In this document: positions 16,228-24,488 of the stretch, piece by piece | Numbering within the stretch: the first letter of the stretch is position 1 | How the letters are laid out: every line of letters starts with the position of its first letter | NCBI GenBank assembly: GCA_030426665.1 | Contig: JAUHYD010000017.1 | Location: 34,459-98,458 of the forward strand | DNA length: 64,000 bases | Direction: 5' to 3' | From: Bacteroidia bacterium | GTDB lineage: Bacteria > Bacteroidota > Bacteroidia > Chitinophagales > Chitinophagaceae | Notes under the pieces: generated by a model | Told to the model about the DNA's origin: nothing | Database searches by the model: none | Seen by the model: only the letters and a program-made list of their open reading frames with translations | Made by a program: the position numbers and the translations under genes

Positions 16228-19035
16228 ATGAGCAAGCAGTATTTCGTAGAAAGTAAACCAAATTCAGGAGGTGCATCAGGTGAAGAAACACCCAAGGCTA
16301 CTGCCAAGGTTGCTTTTATAGATGATCAACCATTCGAGATTCAGGAGGGAGATACGATACTGAAATTAATGCGCAGGCATTTCGGCAAGGATGCGGTGCC
16401 TACCTTGTGCGATGCGCCAAACCTTGACCCGTTCGGGTCTTGCCGTGTTTGTAGTGTAGATGTGGCTTTGAGCAAAGGTGGGCCTGCAAAGGCAATGGCA
16501 TCTTGTCATACGCCTGTTATGCCCGGGTCGTATATCTATCCTGAGTCTGCAAGGGTTCAAAAACTACGTAAAAATATTGTCGAGCTCGTACTTACTGACC
16601 ACCCTTTGGATTGTCTTACCTGCGAGGTAAATAACAACTGCGAATTGCAGACAGTTGCTGCCAGGGTGGGTATCAGAGATGTGCGCTATCCCGAAGGGAA
16701 AAACCACCTCGATAGAGAGAAGGACTTGAGCCATGCCTACATGACTTCTGATTTTTCTAAGTGTATCAACTGTTTCCGATGTGTGCGTGCGTGCGATGAG
16801 GTGCAGGGGCAGTTTGTGTTGAGTATGGGCGGGCGAGGTTTTGATAGTCACATCATAAAGGGTTTAGAAACAAACTTCGAACAGTCTGACTGTGTGAGCT
16901 GTGGTGCTTGCGCACAGGCTTGCCCGACATCGGCAATTTCTGACATATTCGAATCTAAATCAACTGCGGTAGACGAAAAGGTGCAGACGGTCTGCACGTA
17001 TTGCGGGGTGGGTTGTAATCTTGAGGTTGCGGTTAAGGGTGGTACTATCAAGTCAATTCAGGCGCCTTACGAAGCCGAGGTAAATCAGGGACACACTTGT
17101 CTGAAAGGGCGTTTTGCCTTCTCTTTCTACAACCATGAAGACAGGCTTAAAACTCCCCTTATTAAGAAGAATGGTGAATTTGTAGAAGCAACTTGGGATG
17201 AGGCATACGACTTTATAGTTGATAAGCTGAAGTCTATTAAAGAAACTTACGGGCATGATTCTATTGCCGGTATTTCTTCTTCTCGCGGTACCAACGAAGA
17301 GAATTATCTGATGCAGAAGTTCATTCGTGCCGTTATGGGTACTAACAATATTGACTGTTGTGCGCGTGTGTGTCACTCTCCGACGGCTATAGGTATGCAG
17401 CGGTCATTTGGTACCGGTGCTGCTACCAACTCAATAAAAGATCTGAAACATGCTGATTGCATACTGGTTATTGGTGCGAACCCGACAGACGGGCACCCGG
17501 TAACAGGTGCTAAGCTCAAGCAGTTTGCAGTTAGTGGTAAAACGAGTATTGTTATTGACCCGCGCAGAACAGAGCTGGCTAAATATGCAACCTATCACCT
17601 GCAATTAAAGCCGGGTACGAATATGGCCTTGATGAACATGATGCTATACTACATCATCAGCGAAGGTGCAGAAGATAAAGAGTTTGTAGCGAAGCGTACC
17701 GAAGGGTATGAAGAGTTTAAGAAAGAAATACTTGCGCAGGATATAGACGAGTTGGAGCGTATTTGTTGTGTAGATCGTAAGCTGGTAAGGGAAGCTGCAC
17801 TGGCCTATGCAAGCGCACCTAACGCTATGGAGTTTCATGGATTAGGTGTGACGGAACATACACAGGGTACGTTTACCATTATGTTGATTAGCAGTCTTGC
17901 TATGATTACCGGAAACATCGGACGGCAGGGAGTTGGCGTTAATCCGTTGCGTGGTCAGAACAATGTTCAAGGCTCTGCCGATATGGGTTGCCAGCCTTAT
18001 CAGGGTGCGGGCTATCTGGATGTAGCTGACCCGGTGTTCCATAAGCGGTATGAGGAGTTTTATAATGCTAAATTGCCCAACTATCAGGGGCTTACTATTC
18101 CTGAAATGTTTGATGCGGCTATAGAAGGTAAGCTAAAGGCGATGTGGGTGATAGGTGAGGATATGGCACAGACAGACCCGAATACGCAGCATGTTGTGAA
18201 AGCCATGAAGGCCCTGGATTTGCTTGTGGTGCAGGAGTTGTTTATGACAGAAACTGCCAAACTGGCGACGGTCATCCTACCGGCATCTTCCTTCCTCGAG
18301 AAGAGCGGTACGTTCACTAACGGGGAGCGTAGGGTGCAGCGAGTAAATGCAGTGGTGGAACCAATACAAGGCACTAAGAGTGATGGGCAGATTATGGTGG
18401 AAATCATGAACAGGATGGGCTATAAGCAACCTGAAGAGTACCACCCAAAGTGGGTACTGGAAGAGATTTCTCAGATTGTTCCATTCTTTGCAGGCATCAA
18501 GTGGGATGAGTTGGGTAAGAACGGAAAGCAGTGGCCGGTAAACCTGGAAGGGCAGGGAACAGACATATTACATACAGAGACGTTCAAAATAGGCAAGGGG
18601 CAGCTCATACACAATAACTATAAGAAGTCGCAGGAGCTGGTGCTTCACGAAAAGGACTATCCATACATTATCACTACAAACAGAGAGTTAGAGCATTACA
18701 ATTGCGGTGCCATGACGCGTCGCACACGCAACTCAATGATTGTTACAGATGATGTATTGATGATAAATCCGGAAGATGCAGCAAAACATCTGATCAATGA
18801 AGGAGATATGGTATGTGTAGAATCTCCTCGTGGTAAGGTGGATATCAAAGCACGAATTACGGATGAAGTAATGCCGGGTATCCTGAGCAGTACCTTCCAC
18901 TTCCCTGAGATAATGCTGAACAACATTACGTCCGGTGAGATGGACACCGAGGCAAACTGTCCGGAATACAAGGTTGTGTCTTGCAGAATACGTAAGAGCA
19001 AGGGCGAATTCAAGAAGCAGAAGGTGGAGGCGTAA
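16228..19035 (+). CDS. fdhA: Formate dehydrogenase alpha subunit, cysteine type
   Basis: A 935-residue cytoplasmic molybdopterin oxidoreductase (no Tat signal) that oxidises formate to CO2, or does the reverse. The N-terminal ~250 residues are NuoG-like: a 2Fe-2S domain (GSCRVCSVDV, ASCHTP), a His/Cys 4Fe-4S site (HPLDCLTCEVNNNCELQ) and two more 4Fe-4S motifs (CINCFRCVRACDE, CVSCGACAQACPTS). Then come the Mo-domain 4Fe-4S (CTYCGVGCNLEV, GHTCLKGRF) and the Mo-binding catalytic region: the usual selenocysteine position in DCCARVCHSP is a Cys codon, TGT at 17371-17373 (residue 382). The C-terminus is a molydopterin dinucleotide-binding barrel (NPEDAAKHL...). No beta/gamma (FdsB/FdsG or NuoEF-like) genes, fdhD or cofactor genes are nearby, so electron partners are unknown. 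Confidence 0.92.
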   Translation: MSKQYFVESKPNSGGASGEETPKATAKVAFIDDQPFEIQEGDTILKLMRRHFGKDAVPTLCDAPNLDPFGSCRVCSVDVALSKGGPAKAMASCHTPVMPGSYIYPESARVQKLRKNIVELVLTDHPLDCLTCEVNNNCELQTVAARVGIRDVRYPEGKNHLDREKDLSHAYMTSDFSKCINCFRCVRACDEVQGQFVLSMGGRGFDSHIIKGLETNFEQSDCVSCGACAQACPTSAISDIFESKSTAVDEKVQTVCTYCGVGCNLEVAVKGGTIKSIQAPYEAEVNQGHTCLKGRFAFSFYNHEDRLKTPLIKKNGEFVEATWDEAYDFIVDKLKSIKETYGHDSIAGISSSRGTNEENYLMQKFIRAVMGTNNIDCCARVCHSPTAIGMQRSFGTGAATNSIKDLKHADCILVIGANPTDGHPVTGAKLKQFAVSGKTSIVIDPRRTELAKYATYHLQLKPGTNMALMNMMLYYIISEGAEDKEFVAKRTEGYEEFKKEILAQDIDELERICCVDRKLVREAALAYASAPNAMEFHGLGVTEHTQGTFTIMLISSLAMITGNIGRQGVGVNPLRGQNNVQGSADMGCQPYQGAGYLDVADPVFHKRYEEFYNAKLPNYQGLTIPEMFDAAIEGKLKAMWVIGEDMAQTDPNTQHVVKAMKALDLLVVQELFMTETAKLATVILPASSFLEKSGTFTNGERRVQRVNAVVEPIQGTKSDGQIMVEIMNRMGYKQPEEYHPKWVLEEISQIVPFFAGIKWDELGKNGKQWPVNLEGQGTDILHTETFKIGKGQLIHNNYKKSQELVLHEKDYPYIITTNRELEHYNCGAMTRRTRNSMIVTDDVLMINPEDAAKHLINEGDMVCVESPRGKVDIKARITDEVMPGILSSTFHFPEIMLNNITSGEMDTEANCPEYKVVSCRIRKSKGEFKKQKVEA

Positions 19036-19040
19036 ATGTG

Positions 19041-19772
19041 TTAGTGCTTTTTTACGAGCTTGGCTACATGTATGTCGCCCTGTAGGTGACTCATTTGCCT
19101 CATTATCTGAGGCGTACGCCATTGTACTCGCCGACTGACAGGCTTTACCGTGAATCTTTTCGGGTTAGGCAGGCATGCTATAATCATAGCGGCTTCACGT
19201 TGGGTTAATTTTTTTGCCGGTTTGTGAAAATATTTTTGTGCTGCCGCTTCTATACCAAATACGCCCGGTCCCATTTCTATTACATTGAGATACACCTCAA
19301 GTATCCGTTGTTTTCCCCATGTCCATTCTATCATTTGCGTGAAATAGAACTCCGGAACCTTTCGCACATAACGCCCCCAGCCATTGCCCTGCCATAAAAA
19401 CACGTTCTTGGCGGTTTGCTGGCTGATGGTACTTGCTCCGGCACCTCTTTTTTTGCGCCGCCCTCTTTTTTTAGCTGTTCCGTTGATGCTTTTGTCTATC
19501 GCCTTCCAGTCAAAGCCGTTGTGAACAGGAAATAGCTGATCCTCGCTGGCGATGGCAGCAAGTTTTACGCTTGCAGGGATTTCACCCCAACGAACATAGT
19601 CTCTTTTCAATCCGTAACCCTCTGTCAGTGCCCCGATTTGGGTGATGGTAAAGGGTGGCCAAAGCCACCGACACACTATCATATATAGCGTAGAAGACAG
19701 GAATGCTATTATGATAATACGTATCAGGAGTCGTCCGAATCGTATATTTTTTTTCTTTTTTTTCTTTGTCAT
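19041..19772 (-). CDS. mtgA: Monofunctional peptidoglycan glycosyltransferase
   Basis: Polymerises lipid II into glycan strands in the periplasm. 243 residues from the ATG at 19770-19772; a start further upstream would add 16 residues. A basic N-terminus with Lys runs (MTKKKKKKN) precedes one transmembrane helix (about 15-38). The GT51 domain shows the catalytic Glu motif ASEDQLFPVHNGFDWKAI, the lipid-binding ISQQTAKNVFLWQG and the WGKQRILEVYLNVIEMG segment. There is no transpeptidase domain, which fits MtgA. The stop codon lies 5 bases from the stop of the convergent formate dehydrogenase gene. Its Lys codons give two 8-base A tracts on the coding strand. Confidence 0.93.
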   Translation of the reverse strand: MTKKKKKKNIRFGRLLIRIIIIAFLSSTLYMIVCRWLWPPFTITQIGALTEGYGLKRDYVRWGEIPASVKLAAIASEDQLFPVHNGFDWKAIDKSINGTAKKRGRRKKRGAGASTISQQTAKNVFLWQGNGWGRYVRKVPEFYFTQMIEWTWGKQRILEVYLNVIEMGPGVFGIEAAAQKYFHKPAKKLTQREAAMIIACLPNPKRFTVKPVSRRVQWRTPQIMRQMSHLQGDIHVAKLVKKH

Positions 19773-19828
19773 GCGATTACCGGCACTACTTAGCACAATA
19801 TTATGCGAAAATACCCTCATTTTCAGAC

Positions 19829-19859
19829 TTGCACATTACCGACCAAAAGTTTACATTTG
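19829..19859 (+). promoter_or_regulatory. Promoter for the His-rich peptide and hldD
   Basis: TTG (19829-19831), exactly 20 bases, and TACATTTG (19852-19859): a full match to the Bacteroidota promoter pattern, 21 bases before the ATG at 19881. Confidence 0.65.
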
Positions 19860-19880
19860 CTGTGCTATAAAATATAAATC

Positions 19881-20207
19881 ATGAGCCACGATACAAATCA
19901 CGGACATACTCAGGAAAATACAACAATTATATCTTTCAAAAACTCTTTTTGGCTGGTAGTCGTATTGGTAGGGTTATTTATTGCTGCCATCAACTTTATT
20001 CAGGTTGAAAGCGCTGGTGGCGAAGAAGGACATGGCGGTCATGAAGCGGCAACACATGAAGCACATGGTGGAGCTGAACATGGTGCTGCTGCACACGGCC
20101 ACGCAGAACCCGGAAGTGCTGTTAAACACGCAGATGCTAATGAAGCTGCGCCCGAACAAGCTCATGAAGAGCATGCACCTGCGGCAGAGCATGAGGCGGC
20201 TCACTAA
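19881..20207 (+). CDS. His/Ala/Glu-rich single-pass membrane protein
   Basis: A 108-residue protein with one transmembrane helix (residues about 22-40, SFWLVVVLVGLFIAAINFI) and a soluble tail of about 65 residues made almost entirely of His, Ala, Glu and Gly in repeats such as GGHEAATHEAHG and AEHGAAAHGHAE. The N-terminus is also His-rich (MSHDTNHGHTQE). The tail could bind metal ions such as Zn, Ni or Cu (inference from the His density); the helix orientation is not certain. I do not recognise a family. It has a good promoter and is followed after 11 bases by hldD, so the two are probably cotranscribed. Confidence 0.7.
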   Translation: MSHDTNHGHTQENTTIISFKNSFWLVVVLVGLFIAAINFIQVESAGGEEGHGGHEAATHEAHGGAEHGAAAHGHAEPGSAVKHADANEAAPEQAHEEHAPAAEHEAAH

Positions 20208-20218
20208 TTCCACTTTTA

Positions 20219-21199
20219 ATGCAGAATAATGATGCAATAGTAGTGACCGGTGCTGCCGGTTTCATAGGCAGTTATTTGGTTGGCTATCTCAATAGTCTGG
20301 GCTTTACTAAAATTATTCTTGTTGACGATTTCTCTCGCGCCGACAAGCAAAACAATCTCTCAGATAAAAAATATCTGGTAAGCGTAAACCGGGATACTTT
20401 CTTTGAATTTGCAGCTGACAATCAATACGATATCCGTTATGTGTTCCACTTGGGCGCCAGAACTGATACTACTGAGATGGACTATGCTGTCCACAAGCGG
20501 CTAAATCTTGACTATTCAAAAAAAATATGGGAATTCTGTTGTGAGTACAATATTCCCCTTGTTTATGCTTCGTCAGCGGCTACCTACGGAAACGGTGAGT
20601 TAGGGTATAATGATGACCACGGTATTGTAAGTAAGCTGAAGCCGTTAAATCCTTACGGTGTATCTAAGAATGAATTTGATATCTGGGCATTGCAACAGGA
20701 AAAGCAACCACCGTTCTGGGCTGGTTTAAAGTTCTTTAATGTTTTCGGTCCTAATGAATATCACAAAGGGCGAATGGCATCAGTAATTCTTCATGCGTTC
20801 AAAAGTATCAACGAGTCAGGTACTGTGAAGTTGTTTCGTTCTCACCATCCCGATTATAAAGATGGGGAGCAGATTCGTGACTTCATATATGTAAAGGATG
20901 TTGTTAATATTTGTGTTTGGTTGATGCAGCAAAAGCCTGCTTCAGGATTGTATAATACAGGCACAGGACATGCGCGTACCTTTAACGATTTAGTTCGGGC
21001 GATTTTTACTGCGCTGGACGTACCTGAGTCAATAACTTACATAGACACGCCAATTGACATTCGGGATAAATATCAGTATTTCACAGAAGCCAATATGGAT
21101 AAGCTGAAAAATGCCGGATATGCACAGCCGTTTTATTCTTTGGAAGACGGGGTAAAAGAATATGTTACAGATTTTCTCGCGACCGGGAAATACTTCTAA
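20219..21199 (+). CDS. hldD: ADP-L-glycero-D-manno-heptose 6-epimerase
   Basis: Converts ADP-D-glycero- to ADP-L-glycero-manno-heptose for the lipopolysaccharide core. 326 residues, normal length, extended SDR fold: the NAD(P) loop VVTGAAGFIGSYLVGYL, the catalytic YGVSK (in NPYGVSKNEFD) and HLGARTDTTEMDY, a segment typical of HldD. The ATG at 20219 follows the His-rich gene by 11 bases and the pair shares the promoter at 19829. No other heptose genes (hldE, gmhA/B) occur in the window. Its stop codon is one base from that of the convergent GAF kinase. Confidence 0.92.
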   Translation: MQNNDAIVVTGAAGFIGSYLVGYLNSLGFTKIILVDDFSRADKQNNLSDKKYLVSVNRDTFFEFAADNQYDIRYVFHLGARTDTTEMDYAVHKRLNLDYSKKIWEFCCEYNIPLVYASSAATYGNGELGYNDDHGIVSKLKPLNPYGVSKNEFDIWALQQEKQPPFWAGLKFFNVFGPNEYHKGRMASVILHAFKSINESGTVKLFRSHHPDYKDGEQIRDFIYVKDVVNICVWLMQQKPASGLYNTGTGHARTFNDLVRAIFTALDVPESITYIDTPIDIRDKYQYFTEANMDKLKNAGYAQPFYSLEDGVKEYVTDFLATGKYF

Positions 21200-21200
21200 A

Positions 21201-22415
21201 TCAGGACAGAATACTTTGTTTCGGTATATTGAAGCAGAAAGATGAACCAATGTCGATAGTTGATTCTACCTTGATTTTACCATGCGCCTTTTCAACTAAT
21301 CGACGAACAATTGCTAATCCGATGCCCATGTTTTCGCCGTTCTTATCGCGGTTTTTCAATCGCTTAAATAATTCGAATATTTTCTCGTAATCACTCTCAG
21401 CAATTCCTTCTCCATTGTCCCTTACCTCAAAGTTGTAGTTGTAGGTGTCTTCATCCACCTTTACAAGTATTGCAGGTTGTGCCTTGTTATTATACTGGAT
21501 AGCGTTTACAAGCAGATGGAAGAGAATTTGTTTAAGTGCCTCTTTAGGAATCCGAATTTCATCGCAGGATATTTCAGTGCTGAAGATGCAACTTTCAGGC
21601 AGATTGATAATTGATTTAATACCGTCAATTAATTCTGCACTATTAACCCACTCATATTCTCCGACCGGCATGCCGGACGTTTTAGAGTAACTGTGGATAC
21701 TACTTACCATATCAGAAAGGTAGTAGGCCGCTTCGCTGATGAAGTTTACATACTCATTACCGTCAGTACCTATTACTTCAGAGTACTCCTCTCCTATGAT
21801 ATGTACTAGCGAAATAATGTTGTTGACAGGGCTTTTTAGGTCGTGCGAAGCAATAAATGTTATCGCTTGCAGGTCAGACAGCGCCATTCTTAGGTTTGCT
21901 TGCGCGTCATCCAATTGCCATGTCTTCTTTCGTAGTTCCAGAATATTCTGAACCTGATGTGTAAGTGAAACAAGCATTTTTTGCTGCTCGTCTGACAGAG
22001 AACCGGGTTTCGTGTCAATAACGCTAAGTGTGCCTAAAACAAAACCATCAGCGTTCACCAGCGCCTTTCCGGCATAAAACTGTGCCTTTTGGTCGCCGTA
22101 GAAGTATTCATTATTACTGTATCGTTTGTCTTTAGAAAGGTCTTCAACAATAAATATATCGTCGGGAGCGTCAACCGACTGCGAACAGATTGTTTTACTC
22201 AGTACAAGTTCTTTGATGTCTGTTCCGAAGGAAGATTTGATCCACTGTCTGTTTCCGTCTATAAAGCTCAGCAGCGCAATTGGTTTTTCACAAACCTTCG
22301 CTGCCATGGAAGTAATAAAATCGTAATCTGCGTCCGGCTTGGTATCAAAAATCTGATACTCGCTCAGTGCTTTCAGCCTTTTCCGTTCTTGTACCGGTAC
22401 CGGAGCAACCTTCAT
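21201..22415 (-). CDS. GAF-domain sensor histidine kinase
   Basis: A 404-residue soluble kinase without transmembrane helices. The N-terminal GAF domain (about 20-165) starts with RLKALSEYQIFDTKPDADYD and contains the CSQSV, YAGKALVNADGFVLGTL pattern found in small-molecule or light sensors; no obvious chromophore Cys can be confirmed. A HisKA domain has the phosphoacceptor in ASHDLKSPVNNI, and the HATPase domain has N box LLVNAIQYN, G1 DNGEGI and G2 NMGIGLAIV. All kinase motifs are intact. No receiver gene is adjacent. It lies tail to tail with hldD (1 base between stops). Signal and partner are unknown. Confidence 0.92.
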   Translation of the reverse strand: MKVAPVPVQERKRLKALSEYQIFDTKPDADYDFITSMAAKVCEKPIALLSFIDGNRQWIKSSFGTDIKELVLSKTICSQSVDAPDDIFIVEDLSKDKRYSNNEYFYGDQKAQFYAGKALVNADGFVLGTLSVIDTKPGSLSDEQQKMLVSLTHQVQNILELRKKTWQLDDAQANLRMALSDLQAITFIASHDLKSPVNNIISLVHIIGEEYSEVIGTDGNEYVNFISEAAYYLSDMVSSIHSYSKTSGMPVGEYEWVNSAELIDGIKSIINLPESCIFSTEISCDEIRIPKEALKQILFHLLVNAIQYNNKAQPAILVKVDEDTYNYNFEVRDNGEGIAESDYEKIFELFKRLKNRDKNGENMGIGLAIVRRLVEKAHGKIKVESTIDIGSSFCFNIPKQSILS

Positions 22416-22555
22416 CTGTTCTCTAAGCTTGAGTTAAACAACGTGCAAGATAGGCACAACAAGTATATTATTCAATTTTCTGAACATATTTCTGTGATAA
22501 TATCTATATTATATGTGTGTGACCAATCGCTCGAATCTCAATACCCGACCATGTG

Positions 22556-24169
22556 TCACCGCAGGCCGTTTATCTGTTTCCCTTTCGGGTATTTGATGGT
22601 ATAGCCAAGTGTAACGGAGTTGGTTTCGTTTGCCTTGAGGTTCATCCGCCATTCCAGAATACCGGTTAGTTCGTTTTGTTCTGCTTTGTCGGTTTCTATG
22701 TCTTCCACAACAATATCTTTATCTTCACTTACTGGAACCTGATCTTGTAATATGAGATTTATAGGCTCTTTTCTGGTATTCCTCACTTTGATAGTATAGG
22801 CAAATGTTTCTCTTACGTTAGACCCAATAGTTCGCACCTTCCTACGTTTCTTGTCTCTTTCTCGGGTAATGACAATCTTCTTATCCCTTCCGAGCGAAAA
22901 CGTCAGCGTGTCCGTAGTGTTGTGTGTATTAATTTGCCCCTGACCCACATAGGTCCCTTCATAAAAAATACTTGTTTTACCGGGCAGCAGGTTCAGGTCT
23001 TCCCATTCGGTTATTTGCGCCTGAAGGAATGCATCACAATCTAACTTTGGTGCTGCATAATACCGGTAAGTAGCCGGGATGTCATATTTCTTAATAGCTA
23101 CTACATGTTGTTTGCCGTCGTTAGGCACAGAGTAAGGGAGGTCTATGTCGAAAGTAGTACTAATGCCGCCATTGTCGACATGCACATAGTCGTCCATCGA
23201 TGCGCCGCCGTAATTTTCTTCTGCTCCCATTTTAAGTGGTATACTTTCTGTTACGGCACCTCCGGCGAGCCGGCTTCCCCCGAAAGAAAGACCTTTGCCA
23301 CGTCGGGTATAGAATCCAAGGTGCCAGGGGTATAAAACGGGTGCCTGAGCACTTTCCTGCGGATTGCCGGTAGATAGCGTCACATGCACTTTGTCCCAGT
23401 TTACGCCGCAGTTTTGGTGTACATTGGCCTTGTAAAACAGATTGGCTGGTTGGTTAATGCTTTCCACCCTGATGTCATATTCGGGCGTCCAACCGGCATT
23501 GGGTGTTGTGTAAGATATAGTGACAGGTGTTGTTATTGCTTGTTTGGCATGAAACACCACGAGTATCTGACCACCCGGCTGGAACCCCTTTTGTTGTTCT
23601 TCCTTCAATTGCCTGTTCAGTTTTGCTAACAGCTCATTAGCTTCTTTTTTGAGTTTGGTCTGACTATCCTTTTCGTTTAAGTAACCTTCCATTTTATTGT
23701 TTATCAGATCCAGCAGTTTTGACAACTCCGCAACTGATAATCCATTGTTGTCACCTCTTACGGCCCTGTTGCTCTGGAGCACGGTTATTTGCTCTGCCAA
23801 TACTGCAATTTTGTTTTCTAATCTGTCCTTTTTACTTGTTATCAATTCAATGCTGTCTTTAATTTCTTTCGCTCTGGGCGACAACACTTCTGAAACAAGG
23901 TAGTTGTTCTGAAATGTAGCAGACTCTACCGACACACCTTTGCCCGCACTTATTGTCATACTGGGAATATTAATGTGTCCGGCCACATTTGTAAACAGAA
24001 TTTCATTCTCACCCTGCGTAAGCGATACTTTTGTGGTGCTGGTCAATTGAGCTCCTTTAAGAAATACGGTAACATCATTAATGTTCAACTTGTGGCTGCT
24101 TTTGGCTTGCAGCGATGAACTGTATCCAAGAACGAAGACGACAAAAAGAAAAATTCTGTAATTGTGCAT
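22556..24169 (-). CDS. DUF4139 / mucoidy-inhibitor MuiA-like exported protein
   Basis: A 537-residue exported protein from the ATG at 24167-24169 (MHNYRIFLFVVFVLG, cleavage near LQAKS); a TTG nine codons upstream is less suitable. The N-terminal DUF4140 region (about 25-120, VTVFLKGAQLTST) is followed by a coiled-coil helix (about 90-195, KKDRLENKIAVLAEQI to LAKLNRQLKEEQQK), then the DUF4139 beta-rich region (TVSYTTPNAGWTPEYDIRV-like strands, NPQESAQAPVLYPW, ending in VTLGYTIKYP). The family is widespread, exported and of unclear function. Divergent from the giant gene. Confidence 0.85.
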   Translation of the reverse strand: MHNYRIFLFVVFVLGYSSSLQAKSSHKLNINDVTVFLKGAQLTSTTKVSLTQGENEILFTNVAGHINIPSMTISAGKGVSVESATFQNNYLVSEVLSPRAKEIKDSIELITSKKDRLENKIAVLAEQITVLQSNRAVRGDNNGLSVAELSKLLDLINNKMEGYLNEKDSQTKLKKEANELLAKLNRQLKEEQQKGFQPGGQILVVFHAKQAITTPVTISYTTPNAGWTPEYDIRVESINQPANLFYKANVHQNCGVNWDKVHVTLSTGNPQESAQAPVLYPWHLGFYTRRGKGLSFGGSRLAGGAVTESIPLKMGAEENYGGASMDDYVHVDNGGISTTFDIDLPYSVPNDGKQHVVAIKKYDIPATYRYYAAPKLDCDAFLQAQITEWEDLNLLPGKTSIFYEGTYVGQGQINTHNTTDTLTFSLGRDKKIVITRERDKKRRKVRTIGSNVRETFAYTIKVRNTRKEPINLILQDQVPVSEDKDIVVEDIETDKAEQNELTGILEWRMNLKANETNSVTLGYTIKYPKGKQINGLR

Positions 24170-24212
24170 ATGGCAGTGTTTGTGATTTGTACCCAATAGA
24201 CGTAAAAATCAT

Positions 24213-24229
24213 ACCAATTCCACATTGGT
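24213..24229. repeat. Inverted repeat between divergent genes
   Basis: ACCAAT, five bases, ATTGGT: a perfect 6-bp inverted repeat in the 319-base intergenic region. It could be an operator or a chance match. Confidence 0.3.
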
Positions 24230-24333
24230 GCTGTCTAAAGTTTTGTTAATGAGGGTAATTTTAGCTTTTATCGGATAGGATATAGTGTGTTTTTATTTAT
24301 CCGAATCAGGTGTTTGATAAGGCAATTAACCCA

Positions 24334-24363
24334 TTGCATATTATCATATTTTTTTTATTTTTG
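24334..24363 (+). promoter_or_regulatory. Promoter of the giant repeat-protein gene
   Basis: TTG (24334-24336), exactly 19 bases, and TATTTTTG (24356-24363): a full match to the Bacteroidota pattern. The start ATG at 24489 would leave a leader of about 120 bases. Confidence 0.6.
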
Positions 24364-24488
24364 TAGAATAGGTCTTTTGTCTTCATTCAGGCGGTCTGTC
24401 GCCCGAACGGGGAGGCTTTGGTATTTAATGTAGTGAATGACGAATTTGTCGAAAATGGCGTTTGCCATCAGCATCAGTGTTGTTAGAA

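Noticed and set aside
17341..17380. Selenocysteine insertion at the formate dehydrogenase active site
   Set aside because: The codon at the Sec position is TGT (Cys), and the frame has no internal TGA.
19740..19775. A tracts in mtgA as a phase-variation switch
   Set aside because: They encode a Lys run at the N-terminus; only 8-base tracts, and no sign of a frame change.
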